Shown here one piece after another: positions 1-6,814 of a DNA stretch of 20,450 nucleotides. Every line of letters starts with the position of its first letter. Within the stretch, counting starts at the first letter, position 1. Source of the stretch: Bacteroidota bacterium (GTDB lineage Bacteria > Bacteroidota > Bacteroidia > Flavobacteriales > Flavobacteriaceae); assembly GCA_024278565.1 (NCBI GenBank), contig JAJRSY010000049.1:1-20450 (forward strand), read 5' to 3'. The notes beneath the pieces were generated by a model. The model had not been told where the DNA came from, did not search any database, and worked only from the letters and a program-made list of their open reading frames with translations. The translations under genes were made by a program, and so were the position numbers.

Positions 1-69
1 ATCGAGAAGTATATCGAAAATCAGGGAAGGGCGAATGATGTAAAACAGCTCAGGTTGTTCGATACATGA
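1..69 (+). CDS. 3' end of an unidentified gene (22 C-terminal residues)
   Basis: Frame 1 is open from the window edge to a TGA at 67-69, and the gene begins upstream of the window. The visible peptide is charged and hydrophilic and ends in KQLRLFDT. QLRLF resembles the QL[SD]LF pentapeptide that many bacterial DNA repair and replication proteins use to bind the beta sliding clamp, usually at the extreme C-terminus. This suggests a DNA transaction enzyme such as a Y-family polymerase, but 22 residues cannot identify the family. It could equally be the end of an unrelated protein. The gene runs toward the desaturase pseudogene that follows directly. Confidence 0.45.
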   Translation: MEKYIENQGRANDVKQLRLFDT

Positions 70-73
70 TCAA

Positions 74-1250
74 TGCACAGCATTGAAGAAAACGCCCTGC
101 GCTCTTGGCGCAGGGAAATTTACACGCCATTCCTTTTTTTTTGTTGCTCTTGGCAGTAGAGGTTGGGTACGGGTATTTCGTAAAGAATCAAAAGCATAAG
201 GTCATGGATACGGTTTCAAGTATCAGCTCTGGTTTTACCAATATTTTAAAAGATTCTTTGGGTCTTGGGCTGGTTTTGGTCACCTACCCTTATTTATTGG
301 AACATTTGGCTTTGACTGAGATTCGAATTACATGGGTCGTTTGGCTGTGGGTCTTTATTGTTCTTGATTTCGCGGGCTATTGGAACCATAGATTGAGCCA
401 TAAGATCAATTTTTTTTGGAACCAACATGTCATTCACCACAGCAGCGAAGAATTTAATCTCTTAGGGTTTAATTCCCCGAGGCTTGCCTCGCATTAAGAG
501 GAAAGTTTGAAAACCTTAGGTTTTCATTGAAAAAACTTTCTTCCACTAAATACCTCGTATGCTTGCATCGAGGCAGTTTATTTTGGCCTGTGCCCTACGG
601 CAGCCGATTTCGAATTTGATTGGGTATTGCCCCTTTTTGTTGGTTCCTGCTGCTTTGGTAGGTGTTCCTTTCAAGGTAATAGCTATTTTGGCACTGGTAC
701 ATCTGTTTGCCCAATTTTGGTGCCATACCCAACATATCGGTAAAATGGGCTGGCTTGAACAGATTATTATAACCCCTTCGCAACACCGGGTACACCATGC
801 GGTAAACCACTGAATATATTGACAAGAACCTAGGCCAGAGACTGTGTGTTTGGGATCGCATGTTCAGTACTTTTCAAGAAGAACTCGATGATGTTGCGCC
901 GCAATACGGAGTCTTAAAACCGGCAGCTACTTGGAACCCTGTTCTTATTATTTTTATTTTACAATTACAGCGAAATCGAATCAAATGACTTGTTGCTCTT
1001 TGGGGCATTTATTTTTATTGGTATATATGGATACACCACCCTAATGGATCGAGCCAATTACGCAGTTTACATAGAGGCTTTTAGGGGAGTGTTGGGAATT
1101 GTACTCATTGTGATTACGAAAGATCGGTTCGGACTTGACACCTATTTTTCATTCGGAATCCTTTTGGTCGCTATCTATTTTTTGATTACTATTTTGGGAG
1201 GTTTTTATTTTACTTACTTCGAAAAGCTTCGCTTACTTCAGAAGCAGTAG
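74..1250 (+). pseudogene. Sterol desaturase-family (fatty acid hydroxylase superfamily) protein, disrupted
   Basis: This is the remnant of a membrane di-iron hydroxylase of roughly 400 residues, as in flavobacterial sterol desaturase-family proteins. Fragments lie in the right order but in different frames. Piece 1 (about 105-461) carries membrane segments and the histidine motifs HRLSH and HVIHH. Piece 2 (583 to about 806) resumes exactly where piece 1 stops, at LACALRQ, and carries HTQH and HRVHH. Piece 3 (about 810-941) reads EYIDKNLGQRLCVWDRMFST. Piece 4 (about 942-1250) is the C-terminal membrane region ending TYFEKLRLLQKQ. Breaks are a 124-bp insertion after 461, a frameshift at about 806-810 and another at about 941-960. 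The N-terminus is also damaged: ATG 74 reads only briefly before the homologous frame switches, and a stop (84-86) lies upstream in the main frame. All four histidine clusters survive, so decay looks fairly recent. The substrate was probably a lipid or sterol-like alcohol (family knowledge). A functional product is very unlikely. Confidence 0.88.
459..585. mobile_element. 124-bp palindromic MITE/REP-like insertion inside the desaturase gene
   Basis: The insert lies between codons that are adjacent in intact homologues (EEFN-L and L-ACALR); a leucine codon sits at each edge, 459-461 and 583-585. Inside are three hairpins. The left is CGAGGC-tt-GCCTCG at 478-491. The centre has 8-bp arms GAAAACCT/AGGTTTTC at 509-525 with a 1-nt loop, flanked by GGAAAGTTT (500-508) and AAACTTTC (533-540). 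The right hairpin at 553-573 has arms CCTCG..ATGC and GCAT..CGAGG. The whole is an imperfect long palindrome with no open frame of its own, so it must have been moved in trans, for example by a RAYT/IS200-type enzyme (inference). No clear target-site duplication is visible. Its length is not a multiple of 3 and it adds a stop at 495-497. Confidence 0.7.
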
Positions 1251-1276
1251 TGTAGCCATCTATTTTTGATTGGGTA

Positions 1277-1306
1277 TTGTTATCTGGCAATTGGTTCTTA
1301 AGTTTG
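1277..1306 (+). promoter_or_regulatory. Bacteroidota-type promoter upstream of the creatininase pseudogene
   Basis: TTG at 1277-1279, a 19-nt spacer, then TAAGTTTG at 1299-1306 fit the Flavobacterium/Bacteroides sigma-A pattern TTG-N19-TAnnTTTG. A start site near 1312 would leave a leader of about 12 nt before ATG 1324. The promoter appears intact although the gene it serves is broken. Confidence 0.6.
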
Positions 1307-1323
1307 TAGTTCAACACACGCCT

Positions 1324-1857
1324 ATGAGACCTTATATTCTTGCAGAGACCAACTGGGAAGCCCTAAAGAATGCCAAAATAGACTTGGCCATACTTTCTGA
1401 TATAATAGAGGTTTTAAATCGTCAGGGTGTATATAAATTGCCATCTTCAATGGGCACGGTGGTAATAATTTCAAACCCTTGATACGTGAACTGGGACTGA
1501 AATTCCCCAAGATGTTCATCAGTTTTTCGTTTTTTCCGTTGGTGTTGGACAAGGCTTTGTACTTTGATGAAAAAGGAGACCATGCTGATGAAATGGAAAC
1601 AAGTCTCATGTTGTACCTAAAGCCAGAACTTGTACTATCACGTGATAGATGGGGAGATGGCAAGGACAGGAAATATAAAATAGATGCATTTATGGGCCGA
1701 GCGCAAGTGGTCGCAAATCAGTGAGGATACTGGAGCAGGAAACCCACATAAGGCCACCAAAGAGAAAGGAAAACGTTTTTTTAAAGACCTTTCCAAGAAG
1801 ATGGGGAATTTGTTTTACGACATCTGTAAGGCAGATACGAATGATCTATATGAATAG
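1324..1857 (+). pseudogene. Creatininase-family amidohydrolase, internally deleted and frameshifted
   Basis: The product would have been a metal-dependent creatinine amidohydrolase-type enzyme of about 250 residues. The remnant starts MRPYILAETNWEALKNAKID at 1324 and jumps after LAILS straight to DIIEVLNRQGVYKL. About 75-80 residues are missing, including the N-terminal metal-binding stretch (GATEAH-like in relatives). At about 1438-1440 the frame shifts, and the next frame reads AIFNGHGGNNFKPLIRELG, preserving the family's HGGNN motif, followed by GDHADEMETSLM. At about 1690-1700 the frame shifts back and reads ERKWSQISEDTGAGNPHKAT to the end DTNDLYE with TAG at 1855-1857. Loss of metal ligands makes it non-functional. 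It directly follows the desaturase remnant, so two neighbouring genes are decaying together. Confidence 0.88.
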
Positions 1858-1937
1858 GAAATCTTCAGAATCAAGTTAATCATTATTATAGGTTATTGGC
1901 TTTTATGTAAAATTTAAGTTTCACTAATGACCAGCGA

Positions 1938-2201
1938 CTAACGACTAACAATCTCTTTTCTCACCAATCTCACATACTCTTTTTTCGCCTTTTCACGACT
2001 GATATCTTTCGCTTGAATAAGTGCATTGGCTTTGAACGCATTGATAAGCGGGGTGGTGCTGCCGGGGTTATTATAATTTTTATTTGCTATTTTGTAGTAC
2101 GCATATAGTTTGAGTAACAGATCTGCAGGTAAGGGTCTGGTGTACTCATTGACAAATGTAACAGCAGCTTTGAAATCAGTATTTAATTTTTTGTTTTTCA
2201 T
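1938..2201 (-). CDS. Acyl-CoA-binding protein (ACBP)
   Basis: This 87-residue protein matches the ACBP fold, a small four-helix cytosolic carrier of long-chain acyl-CoA. The ligand signature YAYYKIA lies at residues 33-39, where Y33, Y36 and K37 correspond to the conserved Y-x-x-Y-K. K57 and Y76 align with the other ligand contacts, in FKANA and KKEYV. The two tryptophans usual in the central helix of eukaryotic ACBP are replaced by A and L. The start at 2201 lies 26 nt inside the 3' end of psd, so translation is probably coupled. As the last gene of a phospholipid operon it could buffer or deliver acyl-CoA for lipid synthesis (inference). The family call is fairly secure from the motif, length and neighbours. 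Confidence 0.85.
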   Translation of the reverse strand: MKNKKLNTDFKAAVTFVNEYTRPLPADLLLKLYAYYKIANKNYNNPGSTTPLINAFKANALIQAKDISREKAKKEYVRLVRKEIVSR

Positions 2202-2865
2202 GATTTTTTTTCACTGGGGCAACGGCAATGCAGGTTTTAGCTCCAACTACTTTTTGGTTTAGTTTTACCGCAATTGCACTATCTAAAGGTAAGAACAAGT
2301 CTACCCTTGAACCAAATTTTATAAACCCTGCGTCTTCGCCTTGTTGCACACATTGTCCTTCTTCTGCATAATTCACGATGCGGCGGGCTACTGCCCCGGC
2401 AATTTGGCGGTACAGTATTTCACCGAATTTAGGGGTGTTGATCACAACGGTTGTACGTTCATTTTCTGTACTCGATTTAGGGTGCCAGGCAACCAAGTAT
2501 TTGCCAGGGTGGTATTTTGAGTATTGAATACTTCCACTAGCGGGGTATCGGGTCACATGCACATTGGTGGGTGACATAAAAATAGAGACCTGCTTGCGTT
2601 TATCATTGAAATACTCGTTTTCTTCCACTTCTTCAATAACGACTACTTTGCCATCGACAGGGGCCAGAATTTCATCAAAATCTTTTATGGCCACGCGTTT
2701 GGGGTTTCTGAAAAATTGCAGTACAAGTACCAAGAGAACTATGCCCGCTACTTGAAGAACAAGGCGCAACCACTCAATACCAACGTAATACTCAGCTAGT
2801 AGAACGATGGCGCAGACCATAAAAAAAGTAATCAATATTATTTTTTGTCCCTCTTTATGAAACAT
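2176..2865 (-). CDS. psd: Phosphatidylserine decarboxylase, short PSD form
   Basis: Converts phosphatidylserine to phosphatidylethanolamine at the inner membrane using a pyruvoyl cofactor made by self-cleavage. Residues 9-50 contain two hydrophobic membrane stretches separated by EYYVGIEWLR. The catalytic Asp is in APVDGKV (D71) and the His in NVHVTRYP (H103). The processing site is GS in IKFGSRVDL (G185-S186), which would split the 229-residue precursor into a long beta and a short alpha subunit. The length fits the short bacterial/archaeal-type branch rather than the roughly 320-residue E. coli enzyme. It overlaps the end of cdsA by 11 nt and the start of the ACBP gene by 26 nt. The upstream enzyme CdsA is adjacent; phosphatidylserine synthase is not in the window. 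Confidence 0.93.
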   Translation of the reverse strand: MFHKEGQKIILITFFMVCAIVLLAEYYVGIEWLRLVLQVAGIVLLVLVLQFFRNPKRVAIKDFDEILAPVDGKVVVIEEVEENEYFNDKRKQVSIFMSPTNVHVTRYPASGSIQYSKYHPGKYLVAWHPKSSTENERTTVVINTPKFGEILYRQIAGAVARRIVNYAEEGQCVQQGEDAGFIKFGSRVDLFLPLDSAIAVKLNQKVVGAKTCIAVAPVKKNHEKQKIKY

Positions 2866-3658
2866 GGGCGAAAATATTTAAGGTTAAATACGTAAAGGGA
2901 GCGGCAAATATCAAACTATCCAAACGGTCTAGCATACCACCATGGCCGGGTAGAATGGCCCCGCTATCTTTTACGCCCGCAGACCTTTTAAATTTAGATT
3001 CCACCAAATCACCAAGGCTTCCCGTAATTACTATGACTGTGACCAATAGCATCCATTGGGTAGGGTTGATAATCGATTCGTATTTTCCCATGATGTAAGC
3101 AGCTCCCAGAGCAAAGGCAAACCCTCCCAATGTACCTTCAATGGTTTTTTTTGGAGAAACCGCGGTATATAGCTTTGTGCGTCCGAAGGTTTTGCCAACA
3201 ATATAGGCAAAAGAGTCATTGACCCAAATAAGAATAAAAATACCCATGATCAAGAGCTTGGCAAAATCATTGTCCTTATAAGGTATCATGGTCAGAAAAA
3301 TGCATCCGCCACCAATATAAAAGAGACCTATAACAAACTTTTGAAATGTGTTGAATAGCTTCTCTTTTTTAGAGAACAAATAAAACAAGAGTGCAAAATC
3401 AACGATTATTGTTATGGTCATCAACAGGTTGATAAGCCTTCTGTCATGTACTAGGTAAATGAATGCCCACCATAATGCCAAATATGCAATGAAAATGTGA
3501 TACCCTTTAAGTGCTACCAGTTTTTTGTATTCATAAAGACAGGCAATGCCAAATGTCATGAACAAAAAATCGAAGGCATCTGAATTGAGAAAAACGGCCG
3601 ATAGTAAAAGTACGATGAAAACAGCTCCAGTAATCGTACGCCTTAAAATTTCCTTCAT
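2855..3658 (-). CDS. cdsA: Phosphatidate cytidylyltransferase (CDP-diacylglycerol synthase)
   Basis: Makes CDP-diacylglycerol from CTP and phosphatidic acid, the branch point for all phospholipids. The 267-residue protein is almost entirely hydrophobic with about 7-8 membrane segments. The C-terminal family signature spans residues 221-247, with K224-R225, K230-D231, H239-G240-G241 and D244-R245-x-D247 all present. The start codon is 1 nt from the stop of the LUD gene, and the 3' end overlaps psd by 11 nt, so the three genes are surely co-transcribed. The length is normal for the family. No missing residues were noticed. Confidence 0.95.
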   Translation of the reverse strand: MKEILRRTITGAVFIVLLLSAVFLNSDAFDFLFMTFGIACLYEYKKLVALKGYHIFIAYLALWWAFIYLVHDRRLINLLMTITIIVDFALLFYLFSKKEKLFNTFQKFVIGLFYIGGGCIFLTMIPYKDNDFAKLLIMGIFILIWVNDSFAYIVGKTFGRTKLYTAVSPKKTIEGTLGGFAFALGAAYIMGKYESIINPTQWMLLVTVIVITGSLGDLVESKFKRSAGVKDSGAILPGHGGMLDRLDSLIFAAPFTYLTLNIFAHVS

Positions 3659-3659
3659 G

Positions 3660-4271
3660 TTATAGGTCTTCCAGAAATAATAGATAAAGATTTTTAGAAC
3701 TGCTTCCGTAGGTCAGAAAATCATCAGCATTATCGTTGTTCGATTGAAAATGCTTGAGCGTTGTAATATTCGCGGGAATGCTGTGCCCATATTTTTTCTT
3801 TATTGTTTTCAAACCTTCCCCTATTGAATCTACCAATTGACTGGTAGTGGCGAAGACAATGATATTGTCGGGCAGTTCATTGAGTTTTTTCTCGTTCAGT
3901 TGATTTGAGCAAACAAGAATAGAACCGTTTTGGGCAATTAAGTGTTCACAGGTGGTAAAAAAAACGTCGCTGTTTTTTTTCTCATTGGTAAATGTAAAAC
4001 CTTTTTTTGAAAATTTTTCTTGCAAAGAGTTGTTCATTACGAAAAACGGATGGTCTTGCCAATCGTTTTCTACAATGATATTATTCAATGCTTCGGTGAT
4101 TTCTGAAAAAGAGTCGCAATAAAGAAATTTACCCCCGTTTTTTCTGAAGTGTATCGTGAATTTTTCATCTATGGGTATGTTGAGGTCGGGCATATGAAGC
4201 CCTCTTGTTTCCACGGTCTCTTTGGAATCTCTTTTTTTGCCACCTCCAAATAACTTATCAAATAGCCCCAT
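3660..4271 (-). CDS. LUD-domain protein (LutB/LutC-like fold), function unknown
   Basis: A 203-residue soluble protein with a charged N-terminus MGLFDKLFGGGKKRDSK. The later part resembles the LUD domain of LutC-type proteins: DVFFTTCEHLIAQNGSIL (an ETGT/ADTGS-like position) and NIIVFATTSQLVDSIGEG, where LutC relatives have a similar strand-loop-helix. There is no iron-sulfur cysteine cluster and no LutA or LutB neighbour, so a role in lactate oxidation is not supported. It sits between ftsH (58-nt gap) and cdsA (1-nt gap), a placement that I recall as recurring in Flavobacteriia. That suggests a membrane- or lipid-related job, which is inference. The true function is not known to me. Confidence 0.75.
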   Translation of the reverse strand: MGLFDKLFGGGKKRDSKETVETRGLHMPDLNIPIDEKFTIHFRKNGGKFLYCDSFSEITEALNNIIVENDWQDHPFFVMNNSLQEKFSKKGFTFTNEKKNSDVFFTTCEHLIAQNGSILVCSNQLNEKKLNELPDNIIVFATTSQLVDSIGEGLKTIKKKYGHSIPANITTLKHFQSNNDNADDFLTYGSSSKNLYLLFLEDL

Positions 4272-4329
4272 TTACACTTTTTAATAGATAACCACCAATG
4301 TGCTTTAGTAATTGAAATGCTTTATAATA

Positions 4330-6336
4330 CTATTTATTTTCTTCTTGAACAGCTGTGTCTTCATCACGGTCTTCTGCTGTTCGCTCTGTTCTTTCTTGGT
4401 CTTTTTCTCCAAAAATTTCATTTTCTGGGTAAGGCCTTTTGCCAAATATTTTCTCCAAATCTTCTTTAAAGATAACTTCTTTCTCAAGAAGCCTTTCGGC
4501 CAGTATGATAAGTTTGTCTTTGTTTTCGGTCAATACCTCAATTGCCCTTAAATATTGTTTTTCAATGATTTTAGAAATTTCCTCATCAATGGTTCTGGCT
4601 GTTTCTTCACTATAGGGCTTTGAGAAGTTATATTCATTTTGACCCGAAGAATCATAATAGGTAAGGTTTCCTATTTTGTCATTTAGGCCATAAACCGTGA
4701 CCATGGCTCTAGCTTGTTTGGTTACTTTCTCTAAATCGCTCAAGGCACCAGTTGAAATTTTATTGAAGATTACTTTTTCTGCAGCCCTGCCCCCAAGGGT
4801 AGCGCACATTTCATCGAGCATTTGTTCAGGGTGTACGATCAATCGTTCTTCGGGCAGGTACCATGCCGCACCTAAAGACTGTCCCCTAGGCACAATGGTT
4901 ACTTTCACCAGTGGTGCTGCATGTTCCAACATCCAGCTTGTTGTGGCGTGGCCCGCTTCGTGATAGGCAATCGTCTCTTTCTCACCGGGTGTGATGATTT
5001 TGTTCTTCTTTTCGAGTCCGCCCACAATTCTATCAACAGCATCTAAAAAATCTTGTTTGGTGACCGCCTTTTTCTCTTTACGGGCGGCAATTAGTGCTGC
5101 TTCATTACATACATTGGCAATATCTGCCCCTGAGAACCCGGGTGTTTGCCTTGCTAAAAAATCCACATCAAGTGTTTCAGCGGTTTTGATAGGTCTCAAG
5201 TGTACCTCAAAAATTTCTTTACGCTCCCTAATGTCGGGTAAATCAACAAAGATCTGTCTGTCAAATCGGCCTGCTCGCATCAAAGCCTTATCGAGTACAT
5301 CAGCACGGTTTGTGGCGGCCAGTACAATTACGTTGGTGTTCGATTCAAACCCGTCCATTTCGGTCAAGAGCTGGTTCAGGGTGTTTTCACGTTCATCATT
5401 GGATCCTGTGAAATTGTTCTTTCCCCTGGCCCTACCTATGGCATCGATCTCATCGATAAAAATAATGGCCGGTGATTTGTCTTTTGCCTGTTTGAAAAGG
5501 TCACGTACCCTTGAGGCACCTACACCTACGAACATTTCTACAAAATCAGAACCTGATAATGAGAAGAAAGGCACTTTGGCCTCGCCGGCAACAGCTTTTG
5601 CCAGTAAGGTCTTTCCGGTTCCCGGAGGACCTACCAGTAGGGCGCCTTTAGGAATTTTACCCCCCAAGGATGTATACTTATCAGGGTTTCTTAAAAATTC
5701 AACGATTTCCTCTACCTCTTCTTTCGCACCTTCAAGACCTGCCACATCTTTGAAAGAGGTAAGTGTGTCGGTCTTTTCGTCAAAAAGTTTGGCCTTTGAT
5801 TTTCCGATGTTGAAAATCTGGCCCCCGGCACCGCCCCCGGCACCGCCCGACATTCTACGCATCAAATAGATCCAAATACCTATAATAAGAATAAAAGGGA
5901 GTATGCTAAACAACAGGTCCATTAGATAGTTGTTGTCGGTTGCGTAGTCTACGATGGTATCTAGATTGTTATCGGTCTTACTTTTCTTGATTTCATTTTC
6001 GAAATTCTGAAGATCCCCATAATCTAAAACGTACTGGGCTACCGCACCTGTGGTAGGAAATGCTGATTTTTTTGAGACATCTTTATGCACGGCTTTTGCC
6101 AAAGCTTCATCGGTGAGAAACACCTTTGCCTGGCGTGAATTGGTGATGATCAATATTTTCTCGATATCACCATTTCTTAGGTATTCTTGAAGTTCTGATG
6201 TAGTGGTTTTTTTGGTGTTTGCGAAATTTCCGCTTCCCAAGAACTGAAAGCCGATCAGTAATATCGCAATTATTCCATAAATCCACCATGAGTTGAACTT
6301 TGGTTTTTTTGAACTTGAATTGTTATCCTTAGCCAT
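4330..6336 (-). CDS. ftsH: ATP-dependent zinc metalloprotease FtsH
   Basis: Membrane-bound AAA+ protease that extracts and degrades membrane and short-lived cytosolic proteins. Of 668 residues, the first membrane helix is at about 17-34, a short periplasmic domain lies at about 35-137, and the second helix is at about 138-159. A Gly-rich linker follows at 162-172. The AAA module has Walker A GPPGTGKT at 236-243, Walker B IIFIDEID at 291-298 and the second region of homology ATNRADV with AGRFDR (R357, R360). The zinc protease has HEAGH at 459-463 with the third ligand D534 in LSDLEKVT. The acidic, charged tail (REDED-like, about 640-668) is typical. It starts 9 nt after rsfS and is followed by the LUD gene. 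In E. coli FtsH controls LpxC turnover, so linkage to lipid genes here is suggestive, not proof of shared regulation. Confidence 0.97.
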   Translation of the reverse strand: MAKDNNSSSKKPKFNSWWIYGIIAILLIGFQFLGSGNFANTKKTTTSELQEYLRNGDIEKILIITNSRQAKVFLTDEALAKAVHKDVSKKSAFPTTGAVAQYVLDYGDLQNFENEIKKSKTDNNLDTIVDYATDNNYLMDLLFSILPFILIIGIWIYLMRRMSGGAGGGAGGQIFNIGKSKAKLFDEKTDTLTSFKDVAGLEGAKEEVEEIVEFLRNPDKYTSLGGKIPKGALLVGPPGTGKTLLAKAVAGEAKVPFFSLSGSDFVEMFVGVGASRVRDLFKQAKDKSPAIIFIDEIDAIGRARGKNNFTGSNDERENTLNQLLTEMDGFESNTNVIVLAATNRADVLDKALMRAGRFDRQIFVDLPDIRERKEIFEVHLRPIKTAETLDVDFLARQTPGFSGADIANVCNEAALIAARKEKKAVTKQDFLDAVDRIVGGLEKKNKIITPGEKETIAYHEAGHATTSWMLEHAAPLVKVTIVPRGQSLGAAWYLPEERLIVHPEQMLDEMCATLGGRAAEKVIFNKISTGALSDLEKVTKQARAMVTVYGLNDKIGNLTYYDSSGQNEYNFSKPYSEETARTIDEEISKIIEKQYLRAIEVLTENKDKLIILAERLLEKEVIFKEDLEKIFGKRPYPENEIFGEKDQERTERTAEDRDEDTAVQEENK
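5822..5852. repeat. Short GC-rich direct repeat encoding the FtsH glycine linker
   Basis: The 12-mer CCCCCGGCACCG occurs twice in tandem in an otherwise AT-rich gene and continues with CCCGA. On the coding strand it encodes GGAGGGAGG at FtsH residues 164-172, right after the second membrane helix. Such a repeat could change length by slippage in multiples of 4 codons without breaking the frame. Confidence 0.6.
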
Positions 6337-6345
6337 TCTTCTTTT

Positions 6346-6723
6346 TTACTGGTTTACGGTATTTGTTATATCGGTAAATTTTGCATCTCCCCAAAGACCC
6401 TCTATATCATAAAACTCTCTAGTGTGTTTTTGAAAAACGTGGACTACGACATTCACATAGTCCATAAGAACCCATTCAGCGTTGTCTCGGCCTTCAATAT
6501 GCCAAGGTTTGTCTTTGATAGCTTTGCTTACTGTTTTTTGAACAGAACCGACAATGGCGTTGACCTGTGTGTTTGAATTGCCATTGCAAATAATAAAGTA
6601 GTCACAAACGGTGTTTTCAATTTCCCTCAGATCAAGTAAAATTATGTTATCTCCTTTTACTTCTTCGATACCCTGTAAAATTAATGCGATCAACTCGTCA
6701 GCACTAGCTTTTCTTTTCTGCAT
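6346..6723 (-). CDS. rsfS: Ribosome silencing factor RsfS (Iojap family)
   Basis: A 125-residue protein of the RsfS/Iojap family, which binds ribosomal protein uL14 and blocks subunit joining during nutrient shortage. The core motifs are visible: CDYFIICNGNS at 40-50, HIEGRDNAEWVLMDY at 75-89 and VVVHVFQKHTREFYDIE at 92-108. Length is normal. It is the first gene of the minus-strand operon, 9 nt ahead of ftsH and divergent from birA. A -7-like element at 6743-6750 is placed properly for its promoter. No anomaly seen. Confidence 0.94.
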   Translation of the reverse strand: MQKRKASADELIALILQGIEEVKGDNIILLDLREIENTVCDYFIICNGNSNTQVNAIVGSVQKTVSKAIKDKPWHIEGRDNAEWVLMDYVNVVVHVFQKHTREFYDIEGLWGDAKFTDITNTVNQ

Positions 6724-6742
6724 TCAAAAGTATTAGTTTCTG

Positions 6743-6750
6743 CAAAGTTA
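6743..6750 (-). promoter_or_regulatory. Candidate -7 element for the rsfS-ftsH-lipid operon
   Basis: Read on the minus strand this is TAACTTTG, matching TAnnTTTG. Transcription would start near 6736, leaving about 13 nt before the rsfS ATG at 6723. I do not find a clear TTG 19-20 nt upstream, which lowers confidence. Confidence 0.4.
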
Positions 6751-6814
6751 TTATTTTTTTGTTCTTTTGACCCTAGTTTTAAGAATAGATTGTACATAAT
6801 AATTAGGGTCGCCC

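Noticed and set aside
1322..1663. 113-codon open frame on the minus strand across the creatininase remnant
   Set aside because: It is the complement of the recognisable creatininase fragments; no motif, no neighbour logic.
1858..1937. Bidirectional terminator between the creatininase remnant and the ACBP gene
   Set aside because: Only AT-rich sequence and a short GACTAAC duplication; no stem of useful length.
3660..4271. Lactate utilisation operon member
   Set aside because: No LutA or LutB neighbours and no iron-sulfur motifs; the gene is embedded in a lipid operon.
4991..5869. Long 292-codon open frame on the plus strand
   Set aside because: It is antisense to the AAA domain of ftsH, rich in Ser and Pro as expected of a reverse-complement shadow, and has no family features.
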